A DNA stretch of 64,000 bases. Source: Granulicella sp. WH15. Its GTDB lineage: Bacteria > Acidobacteriota > Terriglobia > Terriglobales > Acidobacteriaceae. Below, piece by piece: positions 8,242 to 17,630 of the stretch (positions are counted from its first letter, which is position 1; each line of letters starts with the position of its first letter). Made by a program: the position numbers and the translations under genes. The notes beneath the pieces are model-generated. The model was not told the DNA's origin. It was given only the letters and a program-made list of their open reading frames with translations, and ran no database searches. The stretch covers positions 3,472,001-3,536,000 of the forward strand of contig NZ_CP042596.1 in NCBI RefSeq assembly GCF_009914315.1, given 5' to 3'.

Positions 8242-8873
8242 TGGCGGCGTCGGTACAGGTGAATGATCGTGCGGTATTGCTGAGCCTCGGTGATTACCGC
8301 GCCAGCATCTCCGATCGTGCGGCCATGTATAGAATCCTCGGCCGCATGATGGTGGACTCGATCCATCTGACGATGGTTGAGCAGGGTTCACCCTCTGGCT
8401 CCTGGGTGCCGTTCGCTCTGTCTACTACTCTCCGCAAAGGGTTCAAGCCACACAAGCTCCTCTACCTCCTCGGCAATCTCTTTCGTTCGATTCGCTTCGA
8501 CGTCAAAGGCGACGAGGTTGTGGTTGGCACCGGCAGCGAGATCCCCTATGCAGCCGTCCAGAACTTTGGCTCGGCTGATCTGGCAGGATCGACTGGGCCG
8601 CAGGCGCGGATCGAAGGCCGTCAGGTCAAGGTCGGGGCCTACGACTATTCGCGTCGGCTTGGCTTCGGACGTCTCTTCGATAGGAGCGCACGCGGGCGCA
8701 AGGCTGCGATCGAAGGACCAGGCCGGAAGATCTCGGTTCCCGATCACGAGCGCTACCAGAACATCCCTGCTCGTCCGTTCGCTGTCCTTCGCCCCGAAGA
8801 TCCGCAGCGGTTCGTTGAGGCGCTCGATCTCTACATCGCCGGGCGCGGCCTGGCTGCCGGAGGTGTAGCGTGA
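8241..8873 (+). CDS. Virion morphogenesis protein, Mu gpG-like
   Basis: The 210-residue product resembles the phage virion morphogenesis/gpG family (tail completion, gpS-like in other phages). Typical stretches are 'ILGRMMVDSIHLTMVEQGSPSGSWVPF' near residue 35, 'LLYLLGNLFRSIRFDVKGDEVVVGTGSEIPYAAVQNFG' near residue 75 to 115, and the ending 'IPARPFAVLRPED'. In Mu, G lies earlier in the head block; here it follows gp36, as in several transposable siphophages. Its end overlaps the next gene by four bases. Confidence 0.82.
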   Translation: MAASVQVNDRAVLLSLGDYRASISDRAAMYRILGRMMVDSIHLTMVEQGSPSGSWVPFALSTTLRKGFKPHKLLYLLGNLFRSIRFDVKGDEVVVGTGSEIPYAAVQNFGSADLAGSTGPQARIEGRQVKVGAYDYSRRLGFGRLFDRSARGRKAAIEGPGRKISVPDHERYQNIPARPFAVLRPEDPQRFVEALDLYIAGRGLAAGGVA

Positions 8874-9367
8874 GCGAGGCTCAAGGCACCTTCCACTTCG
8901 ACCTGGTCTGGTCCGCGTGCATGGCGCTCTTGGTTGCGGGACTGGCCGACTGCGATGTCGCGCCGGTCTCCGAGAACGACTTTTCGGGCGATGACCTGGT
9001 ACTTACGCCGCCCTCGGTTCGCACCTTCTTCGGCGGCGCATCCTTCAATCCCATGATGGACTCACAGCGGCTCAGCTATGACGCTGCTGGCCGGTTCGTG
9101 GCTATCTGTGCCGACCAGGACCGCACTTCGCCAGCAGACCAGGCAATCGCATCCCTGCAGCTCGCCAGCAGGGTCTGCGATCTGCTCACCGGTGCGCGGA
9201 TCGCGCTTCCCACACGCGAGGCATCTGAGCCAGTCCTGATCGTGTCGATGGAGCCTCGGCCCGTAAAGGGCCTTGGCACCGCTTACGCGATCGGCTTCGA
9301 GGTTCCCGGCCTCGCACTCTTCCCTGGACCCAACGCATATCCGGAGGCTATCTATGGCGGGCAATGA
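8870..9367 (+). CDS. Tail terminator-like protein, Mu gp37-like (DUF1834)
   Basis: This 165-residue protein fits the gp37/DUF1834 position between gpG and the tail-tube region. It has an alpha/beta layout with 'PPSVRTFFGGASFN', 'RLSYDAAGRFVAICADQDRTSPADQAIASLQLASRVCDLLTG' and 'PVLIVSMEPRPVKGLGTAYAIGFEVPG', like phage tail-terminator proteins that cap the tube. The start overlaps the gpG-like stop by four bases (ATGA-type GTGAGC). Family assignment is probable; the capping function is inferred. Confidence 0.68.
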   Translation: MSEAQGTFHFDLVWSACMALLVAGLADCDVAPVSENDFSGDDLVLTPPSVRTFFGGASFNPMMDSQRLSYDAAGRFVAICADQDRTSPADQAIASLQLASRVCDLLTGARIALPTREASEPVLIVSMEPRPVKGLGTAYAIGFEVPGLALFPGPNAYPEAIYGGQ

Positions 9368-9662
9368 TTTCGTCCAGGTCCAACTGACTGCGGCTGGCAT
9401 GGGTATGGCGGATGGCATACCACTGCGCGTATCGAACGGACGCCGCACTCTCGTCTTCACGCCTGGTCAGGAGACACGCGTGGAGCGCCATTATGAGTGG
9501 AATGGCTTCCTCAAGCATTATGCGAATCCGGAGGGCGAGCTACTGTTTGAGCTGGCTCCTGTTGCAGCTCCGGTCCCTGCCGCTACGCCTGCGCCCGTTG
9601 CTCCCGTTGTATCCACATCAGAACCAACCGAACCTGAAGCCTCCAAGGAGCCGACCGCATGA
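9354..9662 (+). CDS. Small phage protein with Pro/Ala-rich tail, Mu gp38-like position
   Basis: An ATG at 9354 preceded by GGAGG gives a 102-residue protein that overlaps the previous gene by 14 bases. The first 60 residues hold short strands ('RVSNGRRTLVFTPGQETRVERHYEW'). The last 35 are almost only Pro, Ala, Val and Thr ('APVAAPVPAATPAPVAPVV'), a flexible linker. Mu has a DUF2635-type gp38 in this place, and the length and 'GRRTLVFTPGQETRVE' would suit that family. Function unknown. The longer frame that starts at 9273 is rejected because it would bury the gp37-like gene and lacks a binding site. Confidence 0.55.
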   Translation: MAGNDFVQVQLTAAGMGMADGIPLRVSNGRRTLVFTPGQETRVERHYEWNGFLKHYANPEGELLFELAPVAAPVPAATPAPVAPVVSTSEPTEPEASKEPTA

Positions 9663-10660
9663 GCATCAACCTGCAAAAACAGAGTTCTCGTAATCTTGTC
9701 CTGAGCGCTAACACTCAGGCGGCCTATGGCGGCGTCCTCGCCGATGCGGCCCTTACCGTGCGCCAGCGCTTCGACCCCAGCTCCGCGATCTCGGCTACTC
9801 CGGGGAATCGCACCGACAAAGAATCGTCCGGCAAGGGCACGGAGTGGGCGACGGACGATCAGATCACGAGCTGGGATACTGCGGGCACCATTAAGAACGA
9901 TGCCGATACGTTCCTGCTCGGCTGGATGCTGTCGCTCGCCTTTGGGCAGGAGACGGTCGTTGGCGCTGGCCCCTATACGCACACGTTCACGCTTCCGTCT
10001 GTGACGGCGACGATGCCCGCCACCACCATCTACGTCGAAGAGACCAACGATGTGAAGCGCAAGTATGCAGACATGGCGGCGAAGACGCTTTCGATCGACG
10101 TGCCCGAACGTGGAGCGGTCTCTGCCTCACTTGACCTGGTCGGGACAGGCAAATTTTATCCGGGCGCGATGGAGGCCCTCCCTGCGCTCGCGCAGGCCAT
10201 CTATCTGCTTGGCTCGGACGTCATTGTGACGATCACGCCTGCCGCCGGTGCAGCGGTGCCGTTCAACGGTCGGCAAAAAGGGATCAGCATCAAGCTTGAT
10301 CGTGGATCAGCCGCTTATGAAAGCTCCGGAGACGGTCTCACCTCGGGAAGCGTCGCGAGCGGTGATGGGAAATTTTCAGTCGATCTGACGATCGCCGCCG
10401 GTGCCGTCGACGATGTGAACGGATGGTTCGAGTCCGGCATTCGTTGCTCGCTCACGATTGCCACGAACGTTGCGCTTCCATATCGCTTCGGCTTTACCTT
10501 CCCGAGTGTGCGCTTCAACGCGAACAAGGTGACCAACACAAATAACACCGTCACCTGGGCGCTCTCGCTTGATGAGACCAGCTCCATCCAGGTCGGAGCG
10601 CAGGCAGCGATCAGCGCCTTCGTCATCAACGACACGGCTGCGTTCCTCGCGCCGCTCTAA
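9659..10660 (+). CDS. Phage tail tube (major tail) protein
   Basis: The 333-residue product resembles siphophage tail-tube proteins: N-terminal 'SSRNLVLSANTQAAYGG', a variable middle, and strands such as 'SLTIATNVALPYRFGFTFPSVRFN' and 'TVTWALSLDETSSI' near the end. Proteins of this type polymerise as hexameric rings around the tape measure. No contractile sheath gene precedes it, in contrast to Mu, so the tail is non-contractile. The gene overlaps its neighbour by four bases and is followed by a canonical terminator, consistent with a high-copy product. Confidence 0.75.
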   Translation: MSINLQKQSSRNLVLSANTQAAYGGVLADAALTVRQRFDPSSAISATPGNRTDKESSGKGTEWATDDQITSWDTAGTIKNDADTFLLGWMLSLAFGQETVVGAGPYTHTFTLPSVTATMPATTIYVEETNDVKRKYADMAAKTLSIDVPERGAVSASLDLVGTGKFYPGAMEALPALAQAIYLLGSDVIVTITPAAGAAVPFNGRQKGISIKLDRGSAAYESSGDGLTSGSVASGDGKFSVDLTIAAGAVDDVNGWFESGIRCSLTIATNVALPYRFGFTFPSVRFNANKVTNTNNTVTWALSLDETSSIQVGAQAAISAFVINDTAAFLAPL

Positions 10661-10671
10661 ATTTTTCTCCG

Positions 10672-10708
10672 CCGGGGATGTGGGCACGTCCCCGGTTCTT
10701 TTTCTTCT
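10672..10708 (+). terminator. Rho-independent terminator after the tail-tube gene
   Basis: CCGGGGA at 10672 pairs with TCCCCGG at 10689, with a further GT/AC pair inside, followed by a T-rich tract through 10708. It probably lowers transcription of the chaperone, tape-measure and tip genes relative to the tube gene. Confidence 0.75.
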
Positions 10709-10829
10709 GTAGTACCGGCAGCACCCCTTCGCCGCCGGATGAGCGCTGCACCACTTCGCGACCTCAAAGATGTACAGGGTTCCTCACCCTGGCAACACCA
10801 AAATCCAACCACTCACAATGAGGAAACCC

Positions 10830-11597
10830 ATGTCCGAAACTCAGGAAGTTCTGCTCGATCTCGCCAAGCTGCGTATCATCCGCCTTCACGACCGCAACCG
10901 CTCCTTCACGCTCTTTTGCCGCCGCATCGAACGCGCCGACTGGCTCGCCTACTTTGCTGCCATCCGCATCACCAGTGAGCAGACGGGCGCAAAGCGTGCA
11001 AACACGATGGATTTTGAGACGCCCCGCGTCATGCTTGCCGAGCGTGTCCTGCTCAAGGCCGAAGGCTATAAGGTCGCAGGCTTTGACAAGCTGGAGGACG
11101 TGCCGAACTGGCAATCTCGTCTGCCGCTCTCGCACCGTCGCCAGTTGGGCGCGACGCTGGCCAATGTGCGCAGCTCCGAGGCTTCCGAGGATTTCGTGAT
11201 TCATGCAGAGGCAGAGGAAGTTCTGCTCGATGCGGCGTGGTCGGCGGTTCATCTCATCGGCGATAGCTGGGCGATGAATGAATATCAGGGACTCAAGCAC
11301 ATCCTCAAGACGCCGACTGATGCGCAGTACAAGCGCTACAACCAGGAGTCGAGCCGCAGTATCGTGGTCGGCGGCTCTCGCTCGGGTAAGACGATCTACA
11401 CGGGTGCGCACGCTGTCCTTTGCGATCTATACGACGAGCTGATCCTCTCCGTCGAAGGGTACTCGGTCGACGGGAAGCCGTTGACCTCTGTGGAGCAGAT
11501 CCGCGCCGAGATGGACCTGCACCACAAGTTCTCGGCGGCACAGGAACTCTTCAACCCGAACGGCACGGTAAGCACCGAGGCGGCTGAGCAGGAGTAA
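10830..11597 (+). CDS. Unrecognised phage protein at the tail-chaperone position
   Basis: I do not recognise a family. The ATG at 10830 has AGGAAA eight bases upstream; in-frame ATGs at 10770 and 10818 are less well placed. The 255-residue product is mixed alpha/beta and charged, with 'LFCRRIERADWLAYFAAIRI', 'HRRQLGATLANVRSS' and an acidic C-terminus ending 'STEAAEQE'. It lies between the tail tube and tape measure, where siphophages encode tail assembly chaperones, and its stop overlaps the next start (TAATG). I see no slippery heptamer before the stop, so a lambda G/GT-type frameshift is not supported. Confidence 0.6.
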   Translation: MSETQEVLLDLAKLRIIRLHDRNRSFTLFCRRIERADWLAYFAAIRITSEQTGAKRANTMDFETPRVMLAERVLLKAEGYKVAGFDKLEDVPNWQSRLPLSHRRQLGATLANVRSSEASEDFVIHAEAEEVLLDAAWSAVHLIGDSWAMNEYQGLKHILKTPTDAQYKRYNQESSRSIVVGGSRSGKTIYTGAHAVLCDLYDELILSVEGYSVDGKPLTSVEQIRAEMDLHHKFSAAQELFNPNGTVSTEAAEQE

Positions 11598-12049
11598 TGC
11601 AGGCCACTATCCAATCCGCAGAGATGGCCGTCGCCCAGTGCGATCGGCCCATCCTGGTCGAAAGAGATGCGGAGGGCCTCCAGCTCGCCCTCCGCGCCCT
11701 CTTCGAAGAGGCGCTGATCCTGCATCGCATGGATTCCATCCTGCGCCTCGCGGATAAGGCAACACGCGATCGCGCCGCCGAGGAACTGCCGGAGCGTGAG
11801 CTATCGCCCGGTTACTATCGCCGCGCCGCGTATCTGCTTGAGCTTTCCACCACGCTCGAGTTGGGTGTTCCCGTCGATCCCTCCACCATCACCCGTTCCG
11901 ACGTCATCGGCCTCCAGGCCGTGCGCAACGCACGGCAGGAGTATGAGTACGACCATCCAGCGTGCGAGGCCTGCGGCGAGCGCCAGGACAATCGCTTCCT
12001 CAAGCAGTGCTTCAAATGCGCCACCAAGTTCGCGGGAAGAGGCAACTGA
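11597..12049 (+). CDS. Small phage protein with C-terminal zinc-ribbon-like motif
   Basis: This 150-residue protein directly precedes the tape measure and shares a TGATGG junction with it. Residues 1 to 115 are helical ('LQLALRALFEEALILHRMDSIL'). The end has two CXXC pairs, 'CEACGERQDN' and 'CFKCATKFAG', eleven residues apart, a likely zinc knuckle. Together with the preceding gene it occupies the chaperone site of siphophage tail operons. I infer that the two help load the tape measure, but the family is not recognised. Confidence 0.6.
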   Translation: MQATIQSAEMAVAQCDRPILVERDAEGLQLALRALFEEALILHRMDSILRLADKATRDRAAEELPERELSPGYYRRAAYLLELSTTLELGVPVDPSTITRSDVIGLQAVRNARQEYEYDHPACEACGERQDNRFLKQCFKCATKFAGRGN

Positions 12050-15000
12050 TGGCGACACTCGTACAGATCGTGATTCAGCTCGATAACACCAAGGCTCTCG
12101 CCGGGGCCGATCAGGTTACGGCGTCGATACGCGACATCGGTGTAGTCGGCGAGGAGGCATCCGAGCAGCTCGGCACGGCAATGACGAATGCGACCGCCAA
12201 GATTCAGCAGGCGGTCTCGCCATCAGCCGCGCTGAATGCAGAGATGCGCCAGATGGGCATGAGTTCGGCCTCTGCTGCGGCAGGCATCACCGATATCGGT
12301 CGGGCAGCATCCGACACGAGTGCCCGGGTTGCCAGAGCCAGCGCGGCGATGCAGCAGATGGTGGAGAACATGCAGGCCGCTCAGGCCAAGTATGCTGCAG
12401 CGGCGCAACAGCAGCTTTTGAGCAGCCCCCAGAGGATGGCCGGGCTCGGCGGCGGTTCGTATGGCTTTGCGAACTTCCAGACGATCCAGGCACAGCAGCG
12501 TGGCGGCATGGTCGGGGACGTCTTCGGCTTCAAGAACCTTCCCAGCGAGGTCGGACCCGCAGATGAGGCCATCCAACAGTTCGGCAGCCACATGACGACA
12601 TCGCTCGATTCCGTGCGCCTCTTCGGGCAGGAGCTGGGTATCAGGATTCCGCGTGCGATGGAAACGATGCTTTCACGCATCCCGGCTGTTATCGGACTGT
12701 TGAGCGGGATGCTAAACGCGATGCTCGCACTCGGCGCAATCGAGATTTTTGCACGTATCGCCGAGGGCATCTACCACGTCTACGAAGAGTGGTTCAACGT
12801 GACCAAAGCTGTTGAAGATTACCAGGTCAAGGCTGCCGAGGCCGGTCAGACAGAGCTATTCAACACAGCCTCAATTGAGACTGCGAACTCGCTGCTTGCG
12901 GAGACATCGCGGCGCGTCGACGAGCTGCAGAAAAAGAAAGACCAGGCCGGGGTTGCGAATGTGCCTGGTGGTGGTTTGCTCCAGTACTTCGCTGGAGCTG
13001 GTGCGGGTGGTGAATCATATGCCGGTGCGGACGCAACCTCACAACAGGCAACCGCCAATGTAACTTTTAGCGCACAGGACGATAAGACTCTCGCATCAAA
13101 CCTTGCTCTCCAGGCGACAGCGCAGCAGCGCGCCAACGAGCTGAAGCACACGGGCAATCTGCAGCAGCTGCAGGATCGGATGGCATATGATTCGGCAGTT
13201 TCGGGAAGCCTCGGCCGCATCGGCGCAAAAGAGAGCGATAGCGAGAAGATAGCCAAGGCCAACCTCGATTACACGCAACAGAGGGAACAGGCTCTCGAGC
13301 GTATATCTCAACTGAACACTAAAGCAGACCCCATAAAGTATCCGGCCAGTCAGCAGGCACATGCCGATCCTACTGCTGGATTGGCTGAATATAACGAGGC
13401 CATCAATAAGGCACGTCTGGATGCTTCAGCCGAAAATATAGCTGCTTCACGTCACGAGCGGGATGAAAGGATCGCCGCGCAGAACGAGGCCATTAACTCC
13501 GGCCTTGAGGGAGAAGCTCGTTATACGGCTCAGCGCAAGCAGGCCATTGATGCAATAACTCGTCAGTATCTTGATGGGGATATAAGCAAGCAGACAGCCG
13601 ATGCGACAACGGCGGCGATCGCCGCAAGGTTTGACAACGAACGAGCAGAGCGGCTGCAACAGCAGTGGCAACAGACTCAGCAAATCGTCCGCAATGCGCA
13701 GCAGTCGGGTCTCACCGGCGCGGCCCGCATTGTCGCGGACCATGATAATCAGGTCCAGGCGATCAATACGGACCGCACGCTTGATCCGGAGAACGCGTCG
13801 GCGCGGCGAGTGGCTGCACAGACCGAGGAAGTTCAGAAGCTCACCGCCCTGCAAGATCAATATACCGATCGCGTAAAAGCAGAGATCGATAGTCGCACCG
13901 AGGCCGGGCTACAGGGCTACGCCAAGATCGACGCGGCCCAGCAGCGCCAGATCAACGCCGCCACGCGGGACATGACGCGTAATTATGGCGGCAAGGACGT
14001 GCCTCCCGACGTGCAAGCCCAAGGTCAGAAGCAACTGCAGGATGAGACCACTTCAATCATCGCTGCATCGAATGCCGACCGCACGCGGCTCGCGCAGCAG
14101 ACCCAACAGCAGACTCTCCAGATGGACCGTGAGGCCGCGCAGGCCGAGCGCCGCGTGCGCGGTGAGGGACTCGCTGGGTGGGTGCAGGATTACCAGTCAG
14201 CCGTTGCCGAGATTCAGACAGCACAGACGGAGATGCGAGCGCGGATCGACGCGGACCAGCAAAAGACCGGCGGCGATACAGCGCCGTTCGAACAACAGAA
14301 GGTCGACGCCGATCGCGTCGCCAATGCGCAGATCCTCGAGCTAAACCAGCAGATGAGCCATCAGGTCGCGGGGATGCTGCAGGGCGCGTTTGATGATCCT
14401 GTGCGGTTCATCCAGAACAAGATGAAGGAGATGTTCTTCCAGATCCTCGCCGACTGGCTGACCCAGACGGAGACCTTCAAGGGTTTGTTTGGGAATTCAA
14501 TGAGCACTCTTCAGCCTGGTGGCGCAAGCGGCGGCAGCGCGGCCAGCGCTGGCGGCATCTCCGGGTTCATCGCTCAACATCTTGGAGGTCATCCCGCCGC
14601 TGCAGCTTCCTCCACGCGCTCCAGCAGCACGGCAACTTCTGCCGATATCGTCTCCGGCACGATCGACCAGGCGTACATTCGTCCCGGAGCCACTGGGACG
14701 GCCAGCATTAGCGCTGGCAGCCCTGCCATCGCGTCGGCGAGCCTTGGGACAATAGATCATGCCTACACAGCGCCTGCGGCGTTTACAGCGGCACCTGGCA
14801 GCAATTCCTCATCGGTGGCACAGTTGGGTGCAGTCCAGACGACAGCGGCACGTAGCGCCGGTGTCGCACCCGCTTCCGTTATCTCCGGCACATCAGACCT
14901 TCTCAAAAACGGGATGTCTACTGCGCACACGCTGAGCACCCTTGGTGCAGGTAGTCTCTCCAGCTCAAATGCGTCCACCGCAGATAATGTTGCGAACCTG

Positions 15001-16041
15001 AATCCTGCAGGAACCGATGGAGGCTTTGCGGCTGCCGAAGCCGCAGATACCGATGCAGCCTGGAACGATCCAACCAAGGTATCCAGTTCGGTGCCCGGCT
15101 CGGGGGCTAATTCGGCCTATCATGGCGCGGCTGGCAGCTCCGGCCTCTCTGCCGGACTCGGCATCGTCGGTGCCGGAGTTGGGGCCTACACGGGCACCGA
15201 GGGGATCATCAGCTCGTTCGAGAGCGGTAAAGCCAGCGGCATCCTGACCGGAGCTGAAAGTGGCGCTGCAATGGGCGCGTCGATTGGGATGCTGGGTGGG
15301 GCACCGGGCGCTGCAATCGGCGCAACAATCGGCGCTGTCGGCGGCGCAGTTGCCGGTCTGGTTGGCTGGGCTAGTGGCGAAGGCAATCGCATCCAGGCAC
15401 AGCAGTACTACAAGAGCACGATGCAGCCCCAGCTCGCGCAAGAGGAGCTGGCCTATGGCCAGGGCAGCGGCGGCACAGTCTACAGCGCGCTGTCGGAGGT
15501 CAATCAGACTGCATCGCAGGGCTACAACTACATGATCCAGAAGTGGGGGTTCGACGCAGCCGCATGGGCGAAGACTTCCTACATCGATCCGATGGTCGCA
15601 AACATCACTCAGGATCTCGAGGCGCTAGGCGGCGCCGGTCATGACTACATGGCTGCCTCCGCTGTCCAGTTCCACTCAGGCGGTGTGATCTCAGGCTTCG
15701 GCGACTTTGCGACCAGCAGCAACGAAGGCATGATTCACGCCATGCTTGGCGAGACCGTGATGAACCCCGCCGCGAGCAGTGCTCACGCTCCATACTTATC
15801 CGCCGCGAACGCGGGCGCGTCTCCGGAGGACATCGCGGCGATGTATCTAGGCTCGAGCAGCTCCGGGACGGCTGCGAGCGCATCCGGCGGTGGTGATACG
15901 CATCATCACTGGAACGTCAGCGCCGTCGACGCCAAATCGTTCAAAGATATGCTCGTCAACGGCGGCGGCATGGATGCGATATCGCAGGCCGCGAATAAGC
16001 GCGTGACGCGCATGGCGAGCGACGTGGGAGGCGCGATCTAA
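12049..16041 (+). CDS. Tail tape measure protein
   Basis: The longest phage gene encodes 1330 residues from the ATG at 12049, which overlaps the previous stop. It has the layout of a tape measure: N-terminal 'TLVQIVIQLDNTKALAGADQ', long Gln/Ala-rich coiled-coil stretches over residues 150 to 830 interrupted by a hydrophobic segment near residue 220 to 250 ('AVIGLLSGMLNAMLALGAIEIF'), and a Gly/Ala-rich hydrophobic segment near residue 1075 ('MLGGAPGAAIGATIGAVGG'). Tape measure length sets tail length. A Ser/Ala/Thr-rich stretch between residues 840 and 1030 contains a repeated 'GTIDQAY'/'GTIDHAY'. A Mu-like in-frame ATG at 11962 is rejected because it overlaps the zinc-ribbon gene. Confidence 0.88.
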   Translation: MATLVQIVIQLDNTKALAGADQVTASIRDIGVVGEEASEQLGTAMTNATAKIQQAVSPSAALNAEMRQMGMSSASAAAGITDIGRAASDTSARVARASAAMQQMVENMQAAQAKYAAAAQQQLLSSPQRMAGLGGGSYGFANFQTIQAQQRGGMVGDVFGFKNLPSEVGPADEAIQQFGSHMTTSLDSVRLFGQELGIRIPRAMETMLSRIPAVIGLLSGMLNAMLALGAIEIFARIAEGIYHVYEEWFNVTKAVEDYQVKAAEAGQTELFNTASIETANSLLAETSRRVDELQKKKDQAGVANVPGGGLLQYFAGAGAGGESYAGADATSQQATANVTFSAQDDKTLASNLALQATAQQRANELKHTGNLQQLQDRMAYDSAVSGSLGRIGAKESDSEKIAKANLDYTQQREQALERISQLNTKADPIKYPASQQAHADPTAGLAEYNEAINKARLDASAENIAASRHERDERIAAQNEAINSGLEGEARYTAQRKQAIDAITRQYLDGDISKQTADATTAAIAARFDNERAERLQQQWQQTQQIVRNAQQSGLTGAARIVADHDNQVQAINTDRTLDPENASARRVAAQTEEVQKLTALQDQYTDRVKAEIDSRTEAGLQGYAKIDAAQQRQINAATRDMTRNYGGKDVPPDVQAQGQKQLQDETTSIIAASNADRTRLAQQTQQQTLQMDREAAQAERRVRGEGLAGWVQDYQSAVAEIQTAQTEMRARIDADQQKTGGDTAPFEQQKVDADRVANAQILELNQQMSHQVAGMLQGAFDDPVRFIQNKMKEMFFQILADWLTQTETFKGLFGNSMSTLQPGGASGGSAASAGGISGFIAQHLGGHPAAAASSTRSSSTATSADIVSGTIDQAYIRPGATGTASISAGSPAIASASLGTIDHAYTAPAAFTAAPGSNSSSVAQLGAVQTTAARSAGVAPASVISGTSDLLKNGMSTAHTLSTLGAGSLSSSNASTADNVANLNPAGTDGGFAAAEAADTDAAWNDPTKVSSSVPGSGANSAYHGAAGSSGLSAGLGIVGAGVGAYTGTEGIISSFESGKASGILTGAESGAAMGASIGMLGGAPGAAIGATIGAVGGAVAGLVGWASGEGNRIQAQQYYKSTMQPQLAQEELAYGQGSGGTVYSALSEVNQTASQGYNYMIQKWGFDAAAWAKTSYIDPMVANITQDLEALGGAGHDYMAASAVQFHSGGVISGFGDFATSSNEGMIHAMLGETVMNPAASSAHAPYLSAANAGASPEDIAAMYLGSSSSGTAASASGGGDTHHHWNVSAVDAKSFKDMLVNGGGMDAISQAANKRVTRMASDVGGAI

Positions 16042-16914
16042 ATGGCCGAGACCGATATCTTCAACCCTCTCGATTGGCAGACGAGCCTCGATTTCAACCC
16101 GAACCCCGCCTACATGTCAGAGCTTGAGCCAGGTAGTAACAGCCAGATATTGCGACCGCGCCTCGGTGGTTGGTTTAGCCGCGACCTCACAAATACCGGA
16201 CACAGCTTCTCCCTGCAGTGGAACAATCTGCCGCTGAGTATCGTGCAGCGAATCAAGCAGTTCTACCACTCCTACAAAGATGGATATTTCACGTTGATCG
16301 ATATCGACGGCGGTGGACGTCACTATGTGGGGCGCTTCACCAATGTTCCTAAGTCGGTCCAAACGGCTAACGGAAAGTACAGCATCCAGGGCCTCACTTT
16401 TGAGGAGTATCCGACAGCACGGATGGTGCAATATCCCAGCGATTTCGACAATGACGGTCACTCTCTCTATGTTGCTGATGACAACCTGCGCCCACGGGTG
16501 GCGCTCATGCAGGGAGCTTGGGCAATCCAGATATCCCCCACCGCTCCCGCTGGCTCTACCGCGTCAATGCCATCCGCGCTCGAGGCATACGACGCAGCTC
16601 CCGTGGCTGGTACTGACTGGGCACAGATGGGTTATGTCGGCTGGGGCTTTTCGATGACATTCCGGCTGGGTGCGACCCTCGGCGTCATCGATCTCTATCT
16701 CGATAACGTGCTGCTCGTGTCTGGTCTCAACCTTAGCAGTGGTGCCGTCACCCAGTTGAATGCACCTGCTGGCACCTCTCCTAATGGCAGCACGTCCCTC
16801 ACTGTCGAGGTGATCGATGTGCCGCTCGACTCTCATCGCATCAAGATTATGGCTAATGCGGCTTCAGGGGCTGGCAAAGGCATCCTCTTCCCACCGGTCA
16901 CTTACATCTACTAA
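16042..16914 (+). CDS. Probable distal tail protein
   Basis: The 290-residue protein begins one base after the tape-measure stop. The first 120 residues hold 'NPNPAYMSELEPGSNSQILRPR' and 'FSLQWNNLPLSIVQRIKQFYHSYKDGYFTLIDIDGGGRHYVGRF', a pattern typical of gpM/distal tail proteins that end the tube. The second half is beta-rich ('LGVIDLYLDNVLLVSGLNL') and could be a carbohydrate-binding-like domain. Position right after the tape measure supports a tail-tip role. The next gene starts on its stop (TAATG). Confidence 0.65.
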   Translation: MAETDIFNPLDWQTSLDFNPNPAYMSELEPGSNSQILRPRLGGWFSRDLTNTGHSFSLQWNNLPLSIVQRIKQFYHSYKDGYFTLIDIDGGGRHYVGRFTNVPKSVQTANGKYSIQGLTFEEYPTARMVQYPSDFDNDGHSLYVADDNLRPRVALMQGAWAIQISPTAPAGSTASMPSALEAYDAAPVAGTDWAQMGYVGWGFSMTFRLGATLGVIDLYLDNVLLVSGLNLSSGAVTQLNAPAGTSPNGSTSLTVEVIDVPLDSHRIKIMANAASGAGKGILFPPVTYIY

Positions 16915-17630
16915 TGTCGAATCCACTTCCAATCCCAGCGAAAGCAGTTATGCAGGCCAACGGCGGTTCGCCGCCTGTCTGCCTGCTCGAAGTACTTACC
17001 ATCTCGAACAATTTGTATTTCTGGTCTGACGGAAGTCCCAAAGTTGTAGCCGTTCTCAACACTTATCCTCTGCCGGGAAGTGGCGACGGCGGGATTCTCA
17101 CCCTGCCTCCAGTACAGTTCCAGCCCTGGATAACTACGCCGCCCGTCTTTCGCACTTACAAATCGACCCAGACGGCAACGGCGACAATCACCATTCAAAA
17201 TGTAAGTGGAGATAGCATTCGCCGCGACGCGGCTCTCTCCTTCAGCAAGGATGAGTTCAGCAGCGCACTTATTTATTTTCGTCTTTGGCGCGAGGACTGT
17301 GAGTTATCGGAATTCAGCTTCCAGGGCAACGTGGACGAGATCGATATCGATGCGGACGGCGACAGCATGACGCTCACGGTCGAAGGATTTTGTAACTGGT
17401 CCAAAATCACCGCGCCGAACAGGCAGATCGGCGTCTCATGCACACTACGCTTCGGCACCGTCAACTGTGGTTCCACAAGCGCCATCCCTTGCGATAACAG
17501 CTATGGCACATGCAGCTCGATCGAGCGCTTCGACGGGATCGTGCTTGAGTGGAACGGAGCCGCGCTCGACTATACGCAGTACGCACAGGCCGCGCCGACC
17601 CGGGTCTTCAACGGGAGGAATCCCGGCTAA
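16914..17630 (+). CDS. Minor tail protein, lambda gpL-like with cysteine cluster
   Basis: The 238-residue protein sits second after the tape measure, the site of gpL in lambda-type tails. Its C-terminal domain has cysteines at about 176, 185, 193 and 200, spaced C-X8-C-X7-C-X6-C. Lambda gpL binds a [4Fe-4S] cluster with the same first and last spacings. Upstream, 'VFRTYKSTQTATATITIQNVSGD' and 'FRLWREDCELSEFSFQGNVDEIDIDADGDSMTLTVEG' resemble DUF2163/gpL-type hub proteins. Cluster binding is inferred, not shown. Its stop overlaps the next start. Confidence 0.68.
   Translation: MSNPLPIPAKAVMQANGGSPPVCLLEVLTISNNLYFWSDGSPKVVAVLNTYPLPGSGDGGILTLPPVQFQPWITTPPVFRTYKSTQTATATITIQNVSGDSIRRDAALSFSKDEFSSALIYFRLWREDCELSEFSFQGNVDEIDIDADGDSMTLTVEGFCNWSKITAPNRQIGVSCTLRFGTVNCGSTSAIPCDNSYGTCSSIERFDGIVLEWNGAALDYTQYAQAAPTRVFNGRNPG

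Noticed and set aside
11580..11605. Programmed frameshift between the two chaperone-position genes
   Set aside because: The junction is a plain TAATG stop/start overlap without a slippery heptamer or downstream structure.
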